Shown one piece after another: positions 22,811 through 35,235 of a DNA stretch of 64,000 nt. Position 1 is the stretch's first letter. Each line of letters starts with the position of its first letter. A model generated the notes under the pieces. That model ran no database searches. It worked only from the letters and a program-made list of their open reading frames with translations, and was not told the DNA's origin. The DNA is from Homalodisca vitripennis (Eukaryota; Arthropoda; Insecta; Hemiptera; Cicadellidae), in NCBI RefSeq assembly GCF_021130785.1, contig NW_025776855.1, positions 1 to 64,000 of the forward strand, written 5' to 3'. Position numbers and translations under genes: made by a program.

Positions 22811-22959
22811 ATGGATACATTCTTAGAAAGAATTATTTCCGCGAGTAAAGAGACAAATGAAACTAAAAAATAAAAAAGGTATTTCAGATTTAATTAAGGG
22901 AGTCGTGGGTTCAAAGAGATTCTGTGGGAACCACTGATGTGGAAATTATAGTGTAGTAA

Positions 22960-23370
22960 ACAAATAATTATATAATAAGAGCCGTGTCTCAGCATTCAGG
23001 AAAGAACGACTGACCAACTTCTCAATGACTGACTACAACTTCTAAAATTTTGCTACATATAAACAGTTTACCATAGATCGGAGAAACAGCGCGACAAATG
23101 CATTTATCACTTTTAATTGTAAAGTTAGGAGCATTTTCATATGACGCTACAGTTTTATTCTCTTTCTATTTATAATAAACAAAAAAATGTAATTAACTAT
23201 TTTATTTGCATTTATATAACAATAATTATAGTTTTGATGAAGAGTGAACGACAACGGCGCATCTTTTGGTCTCAGTCGTAACTAACTCAGGCAATAATCT
23301 GGTTGACAAGAATTGAACTAGCACTACTGATTGTTCCCTGGTGGCCATTTTTAGAAGTTATTCTTTTATT
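22960..23370 (+). repeat. Family B copy 4
   Basis: Contains gccgtgtctcagcattcagg, a deleted middle, then gaacgacaacggcgcatctt, gaattgaactagcactactg and ctggtggcca. It lies just upstream of B copy 5 in the same orientation. Confidence 0.6.
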
Positions 23371-23539
23371 TAACACTGAGCCCTACGGGAACTTTATAGT
23401 AATGGTATTTGCACTTACTGTTGTGTAACACAGACACAATAGTCGTGGGATAATTGAAATATCATACAGGTTTAAGAATGGGTTATCCGTCGGATACAAA
23501 GGTTGGAGGAACTTTCACTCTTTAGCCAAAATAAACATC

Positions 23540-24570
23540 ATAGAACAATGAGGTAGACTAATGATTGTCTGAAGGCGTGTATTGGTCTAAGCCCCCAAGT
23601 GGACTTCTTTCAGAATTTTACTTATTGTCTGTAATCCGCCTGCTCTTTGTATTTGTGAAAACTCTCTCATGTCTTGTATTCCTGTTCTGCCCGGCCTCAT
23701 TATTAAATATAAAACAAAATGTTCATTTGTCATTTACTTTACAACAATTTAGTCTTCGATAAACGCATATTAAAATGACTTCACTTTTTGTACGTAAATG
23801 CAAAAAAAGTCATGTATGAGTTCATCAACATAGTAAAACTCATTGAAACAAAGCAGATGAAGTAACAGTTTTTAGCGCTGTTTGAAGAGTTTCCATCATT
23901 TAATATTATTGGTTTATTAAACAACTGTTTAAAACGGAACACAAAAGAACAATCCGTATTAAAAAAAAAGAACACTTAAATATCCCTTCTTTAATGGGTT
24001 ATTAATACAAAGTGTTACTTGGACAAAAACAATGCCGTCGAAATTGTCATCAATTACATGTTATATATGACATTTAAGAATCATCTGTAAATCTGCATTC
24101 AGGTAAGAATGGCTGACTACAGCTTACTAAAAGTAAAAGTATATTGTTAAAACAGGATATATTTGTCTTTATGACCGTAAATAGTAAATGGATGTATATA
24201 AAGGCAGCATATGTTAACTTGGAAACGAGAACGTTTTGAAATAAGGTTGCAGTTCCAAATGTTCTGCATTCATACTGTGCAACAAACAAAATATTTTTAA
24301 AATGCTGCATTTAAAAATCCAGTAATACCTTAGTAAATTTATCAAAATTTGGTTATTTTTTAAATACTAATTTATTTTAGTACTAAGGAAGAGAGAACAA
24401 TACCAGCGCACCTACTGGTCATAGTCGTAATTAACTCAGACAGTAATTGGTGGACATAAACTGAACTAGCAATATTGTTGTCTTGTAAACTTAGGTAGAA
24501 GTTATATTTTTATTTAAAACATATTACGAAGAACCGTACACATTGCTAAAAACAAGTTGGGGATCCTAGA
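23540..24570 (+). repeat. Family B copy 5 (long copy)
   Basis: Parallels 11,570-12,720 block by block: gtctgaaggcgtgtattggt, cttgtattcctgttctgccc, caatttagtct, gtcatgtat, aacacaaaagaacaatc, gcattcaggtaagaatggct, ggaaacgagaacgttttgaa and aaactgaactagcaatattg. It is noncoding. Confidence 0.65.
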
Positions 24571-24579
24571 AAGCTGTAT

Positions 24580-25040
24580 GATGCCTGTTTACCAAAATGA
24601 CACAATATGTAGCTGTACAATCTAAAAGTGTACATGATATTCTCCGATAGTAAAACGAAACATTTTAACTAAAGTTTATAATTACATATTTACTATGTTA
24701 ATTCATGTTTAACTGATAATTTGATTTACTTCATGTAACCGCATGTATCAATTGATGAATTAATAATCGAACGTTAAGATATTGACATTGTTATATCAAT
24801 CTATTACTAAGTAAACTTCATCCTAAGAACTCCTATGAGAGAAATTACCATAATGAATAAAATTAAGAAAATTTTAATAATGAATGCATCCACGAAATAT
24901 TCTTACAGGTAAGTTAGTTGATTGTTGAAATGACAATAAAATAATCTGTATTGGCTATATATTTTAAAACACACTGTGTATCTCGCATTGTAGTGGATTA
25001 TTTTCACCTGCCAGCCTAAGTAAAAAACAATGGGTAACTG
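24580..25040. other. AT-rich noncoding stretch
   Basis: Nothing that I can support between family B copy 5 and family E copy 2. Confidence 0.35.
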
Positions 25041-25044
25041 TTCT

Positions 25045-25180
25045 CACGTAATAGTGTCAAACTCCTTGAAGATGACGTAACTAATACTGTGTTTCTACAG
25101 TTGGCTATGTCAAAAAACTGATACGTGGTCGCGTGGAGAGAGGGTTGATACAGTTTGCGATGTGACAAGCCGGTGAACGG
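25045..25180 (+). repeat. Family E copy 2
   Basis: Matches the - strand of 17,880-18,025: aactccttgaagatgacgta, ctacagttggctatgtca, ggtcgcg, agagggtt and gcgatgtgac. The copy ends around 25,180. Confidence 0.55.
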
Positions 25181-25679
25181 TAATAATTTCAGTTCGAAGT
25201 CTTATAGATATTAATGGTAGCATTCATAGAGAAAAGAACATATATGTTTGAGTGTATGAGAGTATTGTGTGTTGTATTTATATTAAATAGTTATTATCAA
25301 TTCATTGACAGTGTCAAAATGTATAAAAATATAGACTGGACTGCTTGATAATATCGGTAACATATACTTCGCTGAAAATGGATAAATTTAGTTTTAATAT
25401 AATAGTAGGCTGACAGTGATATTACTAGGATTGGCGTGTCTGGAGGTTGGATTTTAGTTTTTTAATGAAACAACTATCTTTAATAATCATATGGCTTGAT
25501 CTTTTTTCCTTCTTTGTGGCCGATTTATTACGACCCACATCAAAGTAATGTTTTGCTGACGATCAGTTTCATGTTTGATGGAAACTTTTATCAATTTGAC
25601 GAACCTCAAGTCTGTTTACTTATACTTGTAAATACCTGGCTCCTAGACTAGATAACAAATAGAAAGGAATTTTTGTTGG

Positions 25680-26340
25680 TGTTTCTAAAATAATAAAAGA
25701 GAAACAAACGAAATATGCGTGGGAATACATATGGACAACATTATTATGAAAACCAAGCTGATATTTCCCTAACAAAATTACACATCAAATTTAATAACAT
25801 CCATGGAAACAACAAAAGGAAACTTCGGTATGTTAAAATGTTTTGAACTGTTCAGTAGTAGGCCTATACTCAAACTTCATTCTAATCGCAGCACCTCGGA
25901 GAACCAACGAACAAGGAACACACTGTGAGGCTCAGGGAGAGGACCAGGACCAGGAACTACAAAGATTTATTTTTAATTTTTATAGATCATAGTTTCTGTT
26001 CTCTCTATCTCTTGACATCCCAAGTACGTAGCTTACATCCTAGTTTTATCGACAATTTATCACAGCATAAATCACTAGAGAAGTGCATACATTATTGATT
26101 AGAAATAAACAATATCATATCAAAAAATGTTATAAAATAATAACATGATTAAAATTAAACAAACATTTATTTATCTTTTCATTACTTGGATATCTTTGAT
26201 TTTGATGATTGTTATACAAAATAAATCCTACGGTACGTATTGTACGTTTTAAGTTAAATTTGCGTTTTGGGCTGTTTTTAATTCTTCATGCACCCAAAGC
26301 GTGCATGCAGATTGAGATTAATAGATTCATATATATTAAA
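25680..26340 (+). repeat. Family A copy 5
   Basis: Contains atccatggaaacaacaaaag, a gaggaccaggaccaggaact segment, cttacatcctagttttatcg with cacagcataa, and the 3' landmark ttcatgcacccaaagcgtgc. It is most similar to A copies 1 and 11. In those two a module C copy follows; here the satellite array intervenes first. Confidence 0.6.
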
Positions 26341-26439
26341 CGACAATATATTGATTCCATTTTGATGTAGGCCGACACTAAGCTTGCAAGAAAAGTCTAT
26401 ACTGATCAGCTTTTGTGAGTTGTTTATTGTATATATTAT

Positions 26440-28380
26440 AAAATCCCACCCTAAGTCAGTATTTTCAAGTTGTTTAGGAGTTTAATTTGCTCAGGGGTTT
26501 ATTTTAGTCATGCGAGAAAATTCCGGGGAGGGGGTATTTAATGTTACCAGGGATTAAGACATCAAGGGGTTAAATGTACTCAGGATATTATCTGGTCATA
26601 TCACACTGTTATGAATTGCACAATTTTTAGTCGGAAAAAAAAAACAAAAATACGAAAAAATTGCAGATTGATAAAAAACATTTTGCCAATGAGAGCGTAA
26701 AAAAGTTTACGGAAAGATATACAACAAAAAGCTACTGAACCTTTTTTGTAGATCGTATCACTAGCTATTTATAAATGTTTTGAGATTTAAGCTAGCACAA
26801 TCGGGACAACCCCTATCGACTCCAATAACAAAATATTCACGTACAAATAACAAAATATTAACATTAATTAGCCACACCGATGGAAATAGGGCAAAAAGTC
26901 ACTCGATCTTTTTTGTAGATCGCATTATTTTGTAATAACAGATTACTAAGTTGATCAGGGGTTTAACTTAATCAGGAGTTCATCTACCAGGAAATTCCCG
27001 AGAGGGGGATTTATATTGTCGGGGGTTTATAAGTACGCGAGGTACTTTAGTGGGAATTGTGTGTCTGTGCTACGAGAATAGGTGTACAGTAATTTTTATC
27101 AAAATAAAAAGTTGATCGGAGGGTTTAAATTACTTAGGAAATTATTATTCCATACCAGATTGTTGACAATGAATCACTATTTCATTTACTTAATTAATCA
27201 CTACTATGTCCCTATTTACTATTGGCGCTTCGCTAACGCTCACCCAATTGACAGTGTGGGGTTGTAGTCACTCGTTAACGTAGTAACACAAGTTAAATCC
27301 GGAACCAGAACGGATTGCACAAATTATAGTCGCATTATATTTACAACTCCTGAAATTGCTAATTACGACCAAAATTGTGCCATTAAAAGAGATTTAGGGC
27401 TTACGACAAAAAGCAAGATAACCTTTTTTAGATCTAAAGATTGTCTAGTTAATGAAACCTTAGGATTTAAGTTACAAGCAATGGTTCGGCTGCTACCTCC
27501 TCCAGAAACAAAATTCTCACGTAAAAATTATAAAATATTTCCATTTAAACAGGTTTTTCGGCCAGACCATATAGGATAGGGCAAAAAGTTACTAGACTTG
27601 TTTGTAGAACACGTCATTTACTAAAACTTATTAAATGACATGTTTTGAGCTACGACCAACCGTTTTAGCCGCTATCAAACCCGGAATGTAAATTTTTAGG
27701 CGAAAATTTTTAAATATTTTCACTTAATCGCGTTTTGCGGTCAAACTTATGGAGATAGAGTAAAACGTTACTTGACCTTTTTTGTAGATCACAGTATTTC
27801 CTAAATCTAATCTCTGCTTTATTTTGACCTCCGACCATTGATTTCCCCGCTATCGACCCCAAAAACAAAATTTTTCACGTAAAAATTACAAACAAATCGC
27901 ACATAATCACGTTTTTTTCGGAGCCAAACCAATGGAGATAGGGCAAAATTTCACTGAACCTTTTCTGTAGATCGCGCAATTTGCTAATTTGATGGGTCAA
28001 TCAGATTTGAGCTACGATCAACGGTTCGGCCGCTATCGGCCTCAAAACATTATTTTTAGCGAAAAAATCTATGGAATGTCAAATATTCGAGCGTTTTGAC
28101 GCTTAACTATGGAAGAACTAAAAGTCACTGGACCTTTTTTGTAGTACACTTCATTCCTGACTAACGATTTTCCATCAGATCCGAGCTTGCTCTAATGGTT
28201 CGCCCGCTATCGGGCTTATAAAAAAGGCCTGCAAGAGTAAAAAATGCGCGTTTTTTTGCGAATTTTTTGAGGGGTTTAAAATTAAAATTCACGGTTTTCA
28301 GACTTTTACTGTTGGTTATACGACAAAAGGTACCTGCCTGCAAAATGTCAAGTTTCTAGCACTTCTAGAAGTAGGTTACA
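26440..28380 (+). repeat. Satellite-like tandem array, about 170-185 bp period
   Basis: At least six diverged monomers in direct order. Each carries a variant of gggcaaaaagt.act, then ccttttttgtagatc, then a gagctacga.caa.ggttcg segment, cgctatcg.cc.caaaa and a cacgtaaaaatta segment. The ccttttttgtagatc landmark falls near 26,748, 26,916, 27,420, 27,597, 27,780, 27,965 and 28,138, a spacing of about 168-185 bp. The 504-bp gap holds a second motif (caggggtttaa.tt ... gagggggtattta) that is also present at 26,470-26,560. The array ends near a ctagcacttctagaagtagg segment and a cagtcagtcagacag run. Confidence 0.7.
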
Positions 28381-28519
28381 ATTTGTATACATATATCAGT
28401 CAGTCAGACAGTTTCACATGCGGCTGTATAGTACATTAAACTAACAGTCAGAAACCCATTTTGTATAAATACTTACATGAAATATTTATATACTTGTAAA
28501 CAGTTTAGACAACAAAGAA

Positions 28520-29440
28520 TAAATTAACTCATTTTGTTTGGTACATTCCCATAGTACACGAAACAAAAATCGGACATTATAAGTATTACAGTCCGCAATG
28601 GCGTGCTAATCCCTATTAAAATTTTCAAAAACTTAAAAAGTTTCGCTTGAACTAAATTATAATTTAGTTTCCATGACAAGAATTGTCCATAATATAGTAA
28701 TAATAAGTGCAACAGATTAATCTGAAAGGTGTACTTATAAATCAAGTGGTCCCATGCTGAAGAAAGAATTACCACAGTGTGCCACGTAAGACACCATCTG
28801 TCATAGCTGAGTAATTCTGTCTCAGCTTATCAACTCAAGGACCCGAGTTCAAGTGCTTGTTCACGCACGTTATTTTCGCATAGTAACAATAATCCTGAGC
28901 TAGTCTGAAGTATAATTATTTATAGAAAAATACTTCGTTAGTATTTGAATTTAAATAAAAGTATCTATAAAACCTAGATTTAGATGCACAATTTTACTTT
29001 TGTTGAATTCTTAAAATATTTCTCCAGTTTAGGAATTATAACTGTTCAGATACAAGTGTATTTAGTTAAATCTTTAGGTACAAAGTCCACCAATAGTGAA
29101 ATTAATAGATTTAAGATCTTTTACGTTTAAGCTGAAGGCTACTAAAACATTTTGGTGTCATTCCCTATTGCTTCACATAAGTACCCAAATAATTATATCG
29201 AATATGTATGTTACGACATCTCTCTCAGACAAAATGAGAATATTATTTCAAAACGATCTCAAAGTGAAAACAGTTTTAAGCACGTATAATTTAGAGAGCC
29301 TAATAATGAGTTGTGTTCCGAAGATATTGTTTGTCCAAGAAACTGGTTTCTCTGAAGATGTGTACTGATTCATTTACTCTAAGGAATTAAAAATGTTTTC
29401 TTTAATGTATCTGGTAGCTCTAATACAGTAATATTAAGTA
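28520..29440 (+). repeat. Module C copy 2
   Basis: Starts with acattcccatagtacacgaa and continues in the same order as C copies 1, 3 and 4. It holds the tRNA-like insert (catagctgagtaattctgtc ... gacccgagttcaagtgc, about 28,803-28,860). The ORF at 29,096-29,368 (ending FVQETGFSEDVY) is not open in the other copies. Confidence 0.6.
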
Positions 29441-29454
29441 ATCATTTACTTTCC

Positions 29455-30150
29455 CCAGAGGATTTAATTCTGGTGGGTTTATACCTTCCAGTTGAACCAT
29501 GGATACAGCAAAAACCGATGTGTCACTTACATCTGGGAAACATCATGTCTTACGCGTTTACACATTACAGGATTTTATTCTTTATTGAAATTTACATTTT
29601 ATTCTCTTGTTTAGTTTTGATTATATTGATCAACAAACATTTTAATGTGTTTTTAACAAATAGGAAGGACTTGTGATATATGTTATTAAATCCCTTCAGT
29701 ACCCTAGGAGTACAGAAAGAATCAGTTTACAATTAATATCTACAATTTTTTAATAGGTTCAATGATCCGTTCATACATATTTGATAAAAAGGGTAAAGAT
29801 TACAATGAGAATTATCTACTTAAATATTTCTGAGAGACATTGTTCAGGCATTTTATAGTAGTGTAAATATTAAAAATAATTTGATGTTAGCTAACTTTAG
29901 CTGACTTAGGATTAAAATTCAAAACGTTTTGCGTTAATTTGTTGAACCAATCATTTTTAAACACGGTAAAACAGAGTGAATTATGGTCTGTACCTTTTAA
30001 ATTATTCAATTGGCTGCTGAGATAACCACAAGATCCCTCTTTAACTGGGCGAGAGATTTGACATGGGCCATTGAAATTATACATTTATAAAAGAAAAATT
30101 CTTAGATTCTATCATGTTGAAATATTTTATTTCCGTAAATATTAATAATA
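29455..30150 (+). repeat. Family A copy 6 (3' half)
   Basis: Begins with ggtgggtttataccttccag, shared with 63,700, and continues with tccttcagtac-type, tacagaaagaatcagtttac (from 29,711), ttcaggcattttatagtagt and a cattcaattggctgctgag-like segment. Confidence 0.6.
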
Positions 30151-30154
30151 AAAC

Positions 30155-31970
30155 TCTTAAGAAAGTTTTTAAAAAAAAATAATACCAGTTTCTAATTATT
30201 ATAAGACTTTTAAATAAAATATCTCCTTCTTGATGTATAGCTCCTTCAAAGAACTACACCGTGTTAAAAGTGCATGAAAACCTTGCTATTAATAGTAAAA
30301 TTAACCTTTTATTATTTTTATATTTTTTATTATTAGTAATAGGAAGTGAGCGTTGTGTATTAAATTTTCATTAATATTGATTTCAAATAAAAGACCTATT
30401 TCCAATGATGTCAATATCAATAAAACACATAGATATAATCAATTATTAAATCTGTTTTCTGCAGTATAATGACAGGAACAATACATTTCAGATTACAATT
30501 TTTAAACATTATAATATTTATTGAGAGGGTTATCCTGCTTTAGAAGATTATTCTTGCAAATTAACTATTGTGCTATATCAAGTTGTGCAGCTTTAATTAA
30601 CAAGTTTTCCTCACGCTAACCTATATGTTTCCAACCAATATAGCACTTAAGAAGTAATATTTTATACTGTAAAGGACAATCTCCACACAATGAGACTTAG
30701 AAAACTGGAAAGACACTAATGAACAACACAAAACTGGATGGTAATAAATCAAGTTTAGTGGAGTTATTTTTGCAGCATCAGATGCAGTTGCCTAGGTTTG
30801 TAGCCCGAGTTTTTGTTTTCGTGAAAGGGACAAACGAATTGGACTTACTGTTAAAAACGACTTTCAAGTAAGGTTTGATACTGAAAATGTATGTGTCTTA
30901 CATATTTATAAAAAAAAGGATATAGAATGTTTTTACTTTTTTGTCAAAGTCAAATAATTATGTAGGTTTAGCTATTTTAAATAATTTAATTTCATATATT
31001 TAGGAAAATATTCGTACGAATCTGTGAATAAGAGTTCAGGCATAATTAATAATAATTAAATGGAAAAAGGATATATGGAAAATATCTCCATAACGGATTT
31101 ATATTAAAAACTATTATAAAATAAACTTATAAAATCTATTAAGTTTATGAAAAACACAGTTTTAATCATTATGATCCCAACGGTACTTAAACTTTACTAC
31201 ATTAAAAATCACATCTTATGTTAGTTATTACGATTAGTTTTAAGAGTAAAGTTCACACAGTATAATATTTATATGAAATGTGTATCGCTATTCATAGTGT
31301 TTTAGAGAATTCCACGAATCGTATAAAATGAATTATAGGCACATTTAATATGTCATCAGTTCGAATACAATATGTCAATAATTATTTTTTTTTTATCTTA
31401 AAACAAAATTTATACACTGCTAGATTTTCCTGTTTCACCTCTTGTTTTAACAAAAGGAAATATTCGGTAAATAATTAATACTGCCATTATACTTAGGGTT
31501 AGTATTTAAACCGGAGTGCTTATATGATGTACAACTATCCCACAATCAATAATTGCATAATTAATGTGATTAAAATTAATGACGGACACGTAATAAATCA
31601 TTGGAGTCTGTGGAGAAAAAACCATGACGTCACCTCTGTCTCCAGGGTTTTGAAGCAAATTTTATAAGAATGTCCGAATTATATTCACCTCAACCTATAT
31701 ACTAAATTATCAGTAGAAAAAATATCTTAGAAAATTGTCAATCATAACATAATAAATTAGTAATAATTAATTGTAAACCGAAAATTACTGTACATTCAAT
31801 TTAGGTTTGAAAACTATCGGGGATAAACCACTCCACTTATCAACTATTGGAGCTGCAATAATGAGGCAAAAATTATAGTTTATTTCTATGTTTACACGTA
31901 TACAACAAATACAATTACTTCTACAATAAATAACAATATATTAACTATGATAATTTAACACTTATTACTT
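30155..31970. other. AT-rich noncoding stretch
   Basis: No ORF, repeat match or RNA gene that I can support. A lone CRE-like octamer TGACGTCA is at 31,625-31,632, with no surrounding promoter evidence. Confidence 0.4.
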
Positions 31971-31974
31971 ATAT

Positions 31975-31977
31975 ATA

Positions 31978-32042
<65 letters not shown>
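31975..32042. repeat. (TA)n microsatellite
   Basis: Almost uninterrupted alternating TA over about 65 bp immediately upstream of family A copy 7. Confidence 0.95.
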
Positions 32043-32043
<1 letters not shown>

Positions 32044-32059
32044 TAAGGGTAATCTGATA

Positions 32060-33530
32060 ACAAGAATCGGTAAACGATAGTAGTAGCCATGACGCAAGTG
32101 AAATTAACAACAGAAATAGAAATAAACATTTGAAACATAAAGAGTACATTATTATAACTTTATATCCATGGAAACAAAGTATAAGTATTTCTAATTTTCG
32201 ATAAATTTACAAGTGTTGTTTAAAAAATTCTTTAAAGTCATACTACGTTTGGTTGGATAAGCACGTCAACAAATGGACATAGCTTGTTAAGGGCAGGTCC
32301 TTTTTTCATAGTTCAGTTTAACTTTCAAATTGTTTAACGGGCAAGAGGTCAGAAACACCACCAGGAGTACGAGGGCGAAGACCAGGATCAAGACAACGCC
32401 TTACAGATGAGTACATTTAATTAGTTAAGAACCAGAGTTTCTACTATCACTGTTCTTATTAGGCAAATCAGTTTACAATAGAATTTTAGTGATTTTTCAT
32501 CACGAAAAAAAACTGTAAACTGTTCACAATGAAAAATAACGTATTTTCAGTTAACAGGATTTTAATCTTATAGGGATTTTACAATGGAATTTTTATTTCC
32601 TGAATATTACCATAATAAGCAATTAACGTTAGTATGCTTTGTGTGCGATTATAAAAAACTTGCTACTTTGGGTTTTTAATACTTTCAGTACTCTAAGTGT
32701 ACAGAAGGAACCGCTTAGCATTGTCTTGATAAAAAGATGAAAAACTATATAAGATCAATTCATAAATATTTCTTGAAAAGTGTAAAGATTAATTACAGAA
32801 TTATTTTCTTAAAGATGTCTAGGGGTCATTTTTCTGGCATTTAATAGTAAGGGAAAAAATTAGTAATAACACACTTTGAAATTAGCGAATGCTGGTTGAC
32901 AGAATTAAAATTCTTGACATATTAACGTTTAGTAGTTTAAAATGAAGATTTTAAAAAAACGATATTTTGTATAAGATAAAAATTTTATATATTTTTTATC
33001 TATTCAATTAGTTGCTGAGATTACAACCAAAGAACTCAGCCATTTCAAAAGAGAAACGAAATGAAGTGATATAGTCATAGAAACAACTTATTATATTACA
33101 TATTTTTATTTAAATATTGAATTATTATTATAAATAATAATTTTTTGTACAATAACTGTTTCATGACAAAATATAATGAACCGTTGTGGAGAATATTGCA
33201 GAGCATATTTTAAATAATGATAAGTAAATTAGCTCCGTTTAGTTTTTGTGACTACTGTGTTTTTTGTTTGGATATATTCTTAGTGGAATAACTAAAACTT
33301 TTCCATGAAAAGTAAAGTTTGGTGTCATAAATTAATTTAAAAGTTAGAATAATTAAATACAATCATGCTATTTTCACGTTGCAACGAAAAATAATCCATT
33401 CTGTATAAAATATATGTGAAAAATAATTTTATGATGGTCCTTTAAATTAAATCGTACACTAATTATGGGTTGAAAATTGTGAGTTTTTTTAAATCAAAAT
33501 ACAGTATAATCTTTCATCAAAGCTTAAAAA
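32060..33530 (+). repeat. Family A copy 7 (longest copy)
   Basis: Full-length relative of A copy 4. It runs from gatagtagtagccatgacg through tatccatggaaac, cgaagaccaggatcaagaca, ttcagtactctaagtgtaca, attagttgctgagattacaa, tagaaacaacttattatatt and ttccatgaaaagtaaagttt to the tail before the tRNA-like segment. The frame at 32,362-32,406 gives QEYEGEDQDQDNALQ, the cleanest example of the shared Asp/Gln-rich pattern. Confidence 0.7.
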
Positions 33531-33534
33531 TAGA

Positions 33535-33745
33535 CGTTGAACTTTCAGTCTAAGTTAGAGATAGTGCAGGTCCGAATCCTGTCTGTGACCGATGTACTTT
33601 TCATCAGTACCAAATACCTTGAACTGCATCGACAATTCCATTATTCTGTTTGATAAGATCCTCGCAAAGGCCAGTGGCCTAAGAGGACGTGCAGAATAAG
33701 GCTTAAAAGGGGGCCGGCTTAACCTTTTAATAAAAAAAGAAAAAA
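33535..33745 (+). mobile_element. SINE-like fragment with tRNA-like B box and A-rich tail
   Basis: Starts with gttgaactttcagtctaagt and has a B-box-like segment, aggtccgaatcctgtctgtg. A 150-bp body is GC-richer than its surroundings (gccagtggcctaagaggacg, gggggccggctt). It ends aataaaaaaagaaaaaacac. No A box is visible, so the head is incomplete. The first ~50 bp also occur at 10,797-10,845, where they join a LINE 3' end instead. Confidence 0.4.
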
Positions 33746-33959
33746 CACACGCATACTGAAACGCTGAAGTACGATTTCTATTTTAACTTTTTATTGTTGC
33801 CGCATTAAGCTATTAACATACAAACAGTATAAATTTCAATCTGAATTTGATTTTGAATTCACTGTACTTCAACAGTATTACACGTGCGTTGAAAAACCAT
33901 GAAACTGTCTCTTTTCATTCATTGTTTACCCTAAAATCAATATGTAAAGGTTGCTAATG

Positions 33960-34180
33960 AACAGCAAAACATTATGCAGTGATATGCACTATAACCGAAC
34001 CCGATATTGCCTTCATAGAAATTAACTTAATAATAACCTGCCTAGTTTGTGTTTCGCGCTCTGATTTTAATCCTCTCTGTACTCAAAGTGTGCAGGGAGA
34101 ATCTATTTACTCTTTTATGAAACACTTAAAAAACAATAGTGGTATTTACGTGTTTATGCATACTTGATAAAAATTTTATA
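33960..34180 (+). repeat. Family A copy 8 (short 3' fragment)
   Basis: Only the block around taatcctctctgtactcaaa and gtgtgcagggagaatctatt is recognisable. It is a diverged fragment. Confidence 0.4.
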
Positions 34181-34683
34181 GCTGTTGAAGAAAAATATAT
34201 TCTTACGTACGTCAAACAGCCATCCTTACTGTTAACAGCCATCCTTAACAGCCATCATTATGGCATTTTGTAGAAACTTAAATATTCAAAAATAGTTGTA
34301 ATAGTTTACATCTGGTGTATGAAAACCCGCAAAGATTATGAACGCTTCACTATAGTAAGTTAAATGCGATACATTCCGGATTTTATTTTTTGCTTAGATA
34401 GCACGGTCGTATGTACGAGACTTGTGGACTTTTGGTTATTGCTGAATATTTTCTAAATTAGTAGTTATATATTTTATTTTCATTCTAATGTCACTCTTGA
34501 TGTAGTAACATTAGTGTTACAGATATATTTTAATGAAATAAATTCGTAAATGTTCACGATTTACTGTTTTAATTATTGTGATAACAGAGCTCTTCTAACA
34601 ATTCCTAAACATTATACAAGAGAGTAAAATATATAAGATAGTGTAAAATTAAGTTTTCAGAATGAATACCTGTTATATATATA

Positions 34684-35132
34684 CAGGGTGTATATTATGT
34701 CTGGAAACACCCAAATATATCCTTTAATAATTTAAATATAAATTTGAAACCTCTTACAATCGTGATAGAGATTGGGCATCTACTTTTTGGAACAATGTTT
34801 TGTTATGTCACACCAACGGGGGACGTCCTGCCGAGGGTATCGTGAATATTCTTAATGGAAGCCTATACCTTGTGATACATAATTTTTAAAGGTAATAGCT
34901 TACTGAATTGAATGCCACAAACCGCATCTCAAGGGAATTATTCTATCAGAAAATAGAGCATTTTTAGTATTGAAAATTTACTGATGTTCAACAATGTAAT
35001 TTTAAACATGGTTCTTGCCACAAAATGTGTTACACTAATTTTTTAGCATTTTTTTAAATGTTCAATTAAATAAAACAAAAATTTCATTTTAAGCTGGTTC
35101 TATTAGCACAAATTTGCCAGTTTTTATTACAG
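34684..35132 (+). repeat. Left ITR of mariner copy 2
   Basis: Matches the inverted 36,611-37,056 end to end with few mismatches. It lies beyond the 3' end of the transposase gene. Confidence 0.88.
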
Positions 35133-35235
35133 TACAATTATGGAAATACTTATGTTATTGATTTCTTATTACAAATAAAAAATAATGTATGCTGTTAGAA
35201 AAGTCTTACAACAAACGTTTTACCTGCATTTGGTG

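Noticed and set aside
26440..28380. CRISPR-like array
   Set aside because: The repeating unit is about 170-185 bp and diverged throughout, without short identical repeats and unique spacers; it is satellite-like in a eukaryotic context.
29096..29368. LINE endonuclease-like frame (ends FVQETGFSEDVY)
   Set aside because: Resembles an endonuclease motif by eye, but the other three module C copies are not open there and no further endonuclease motifs follow.
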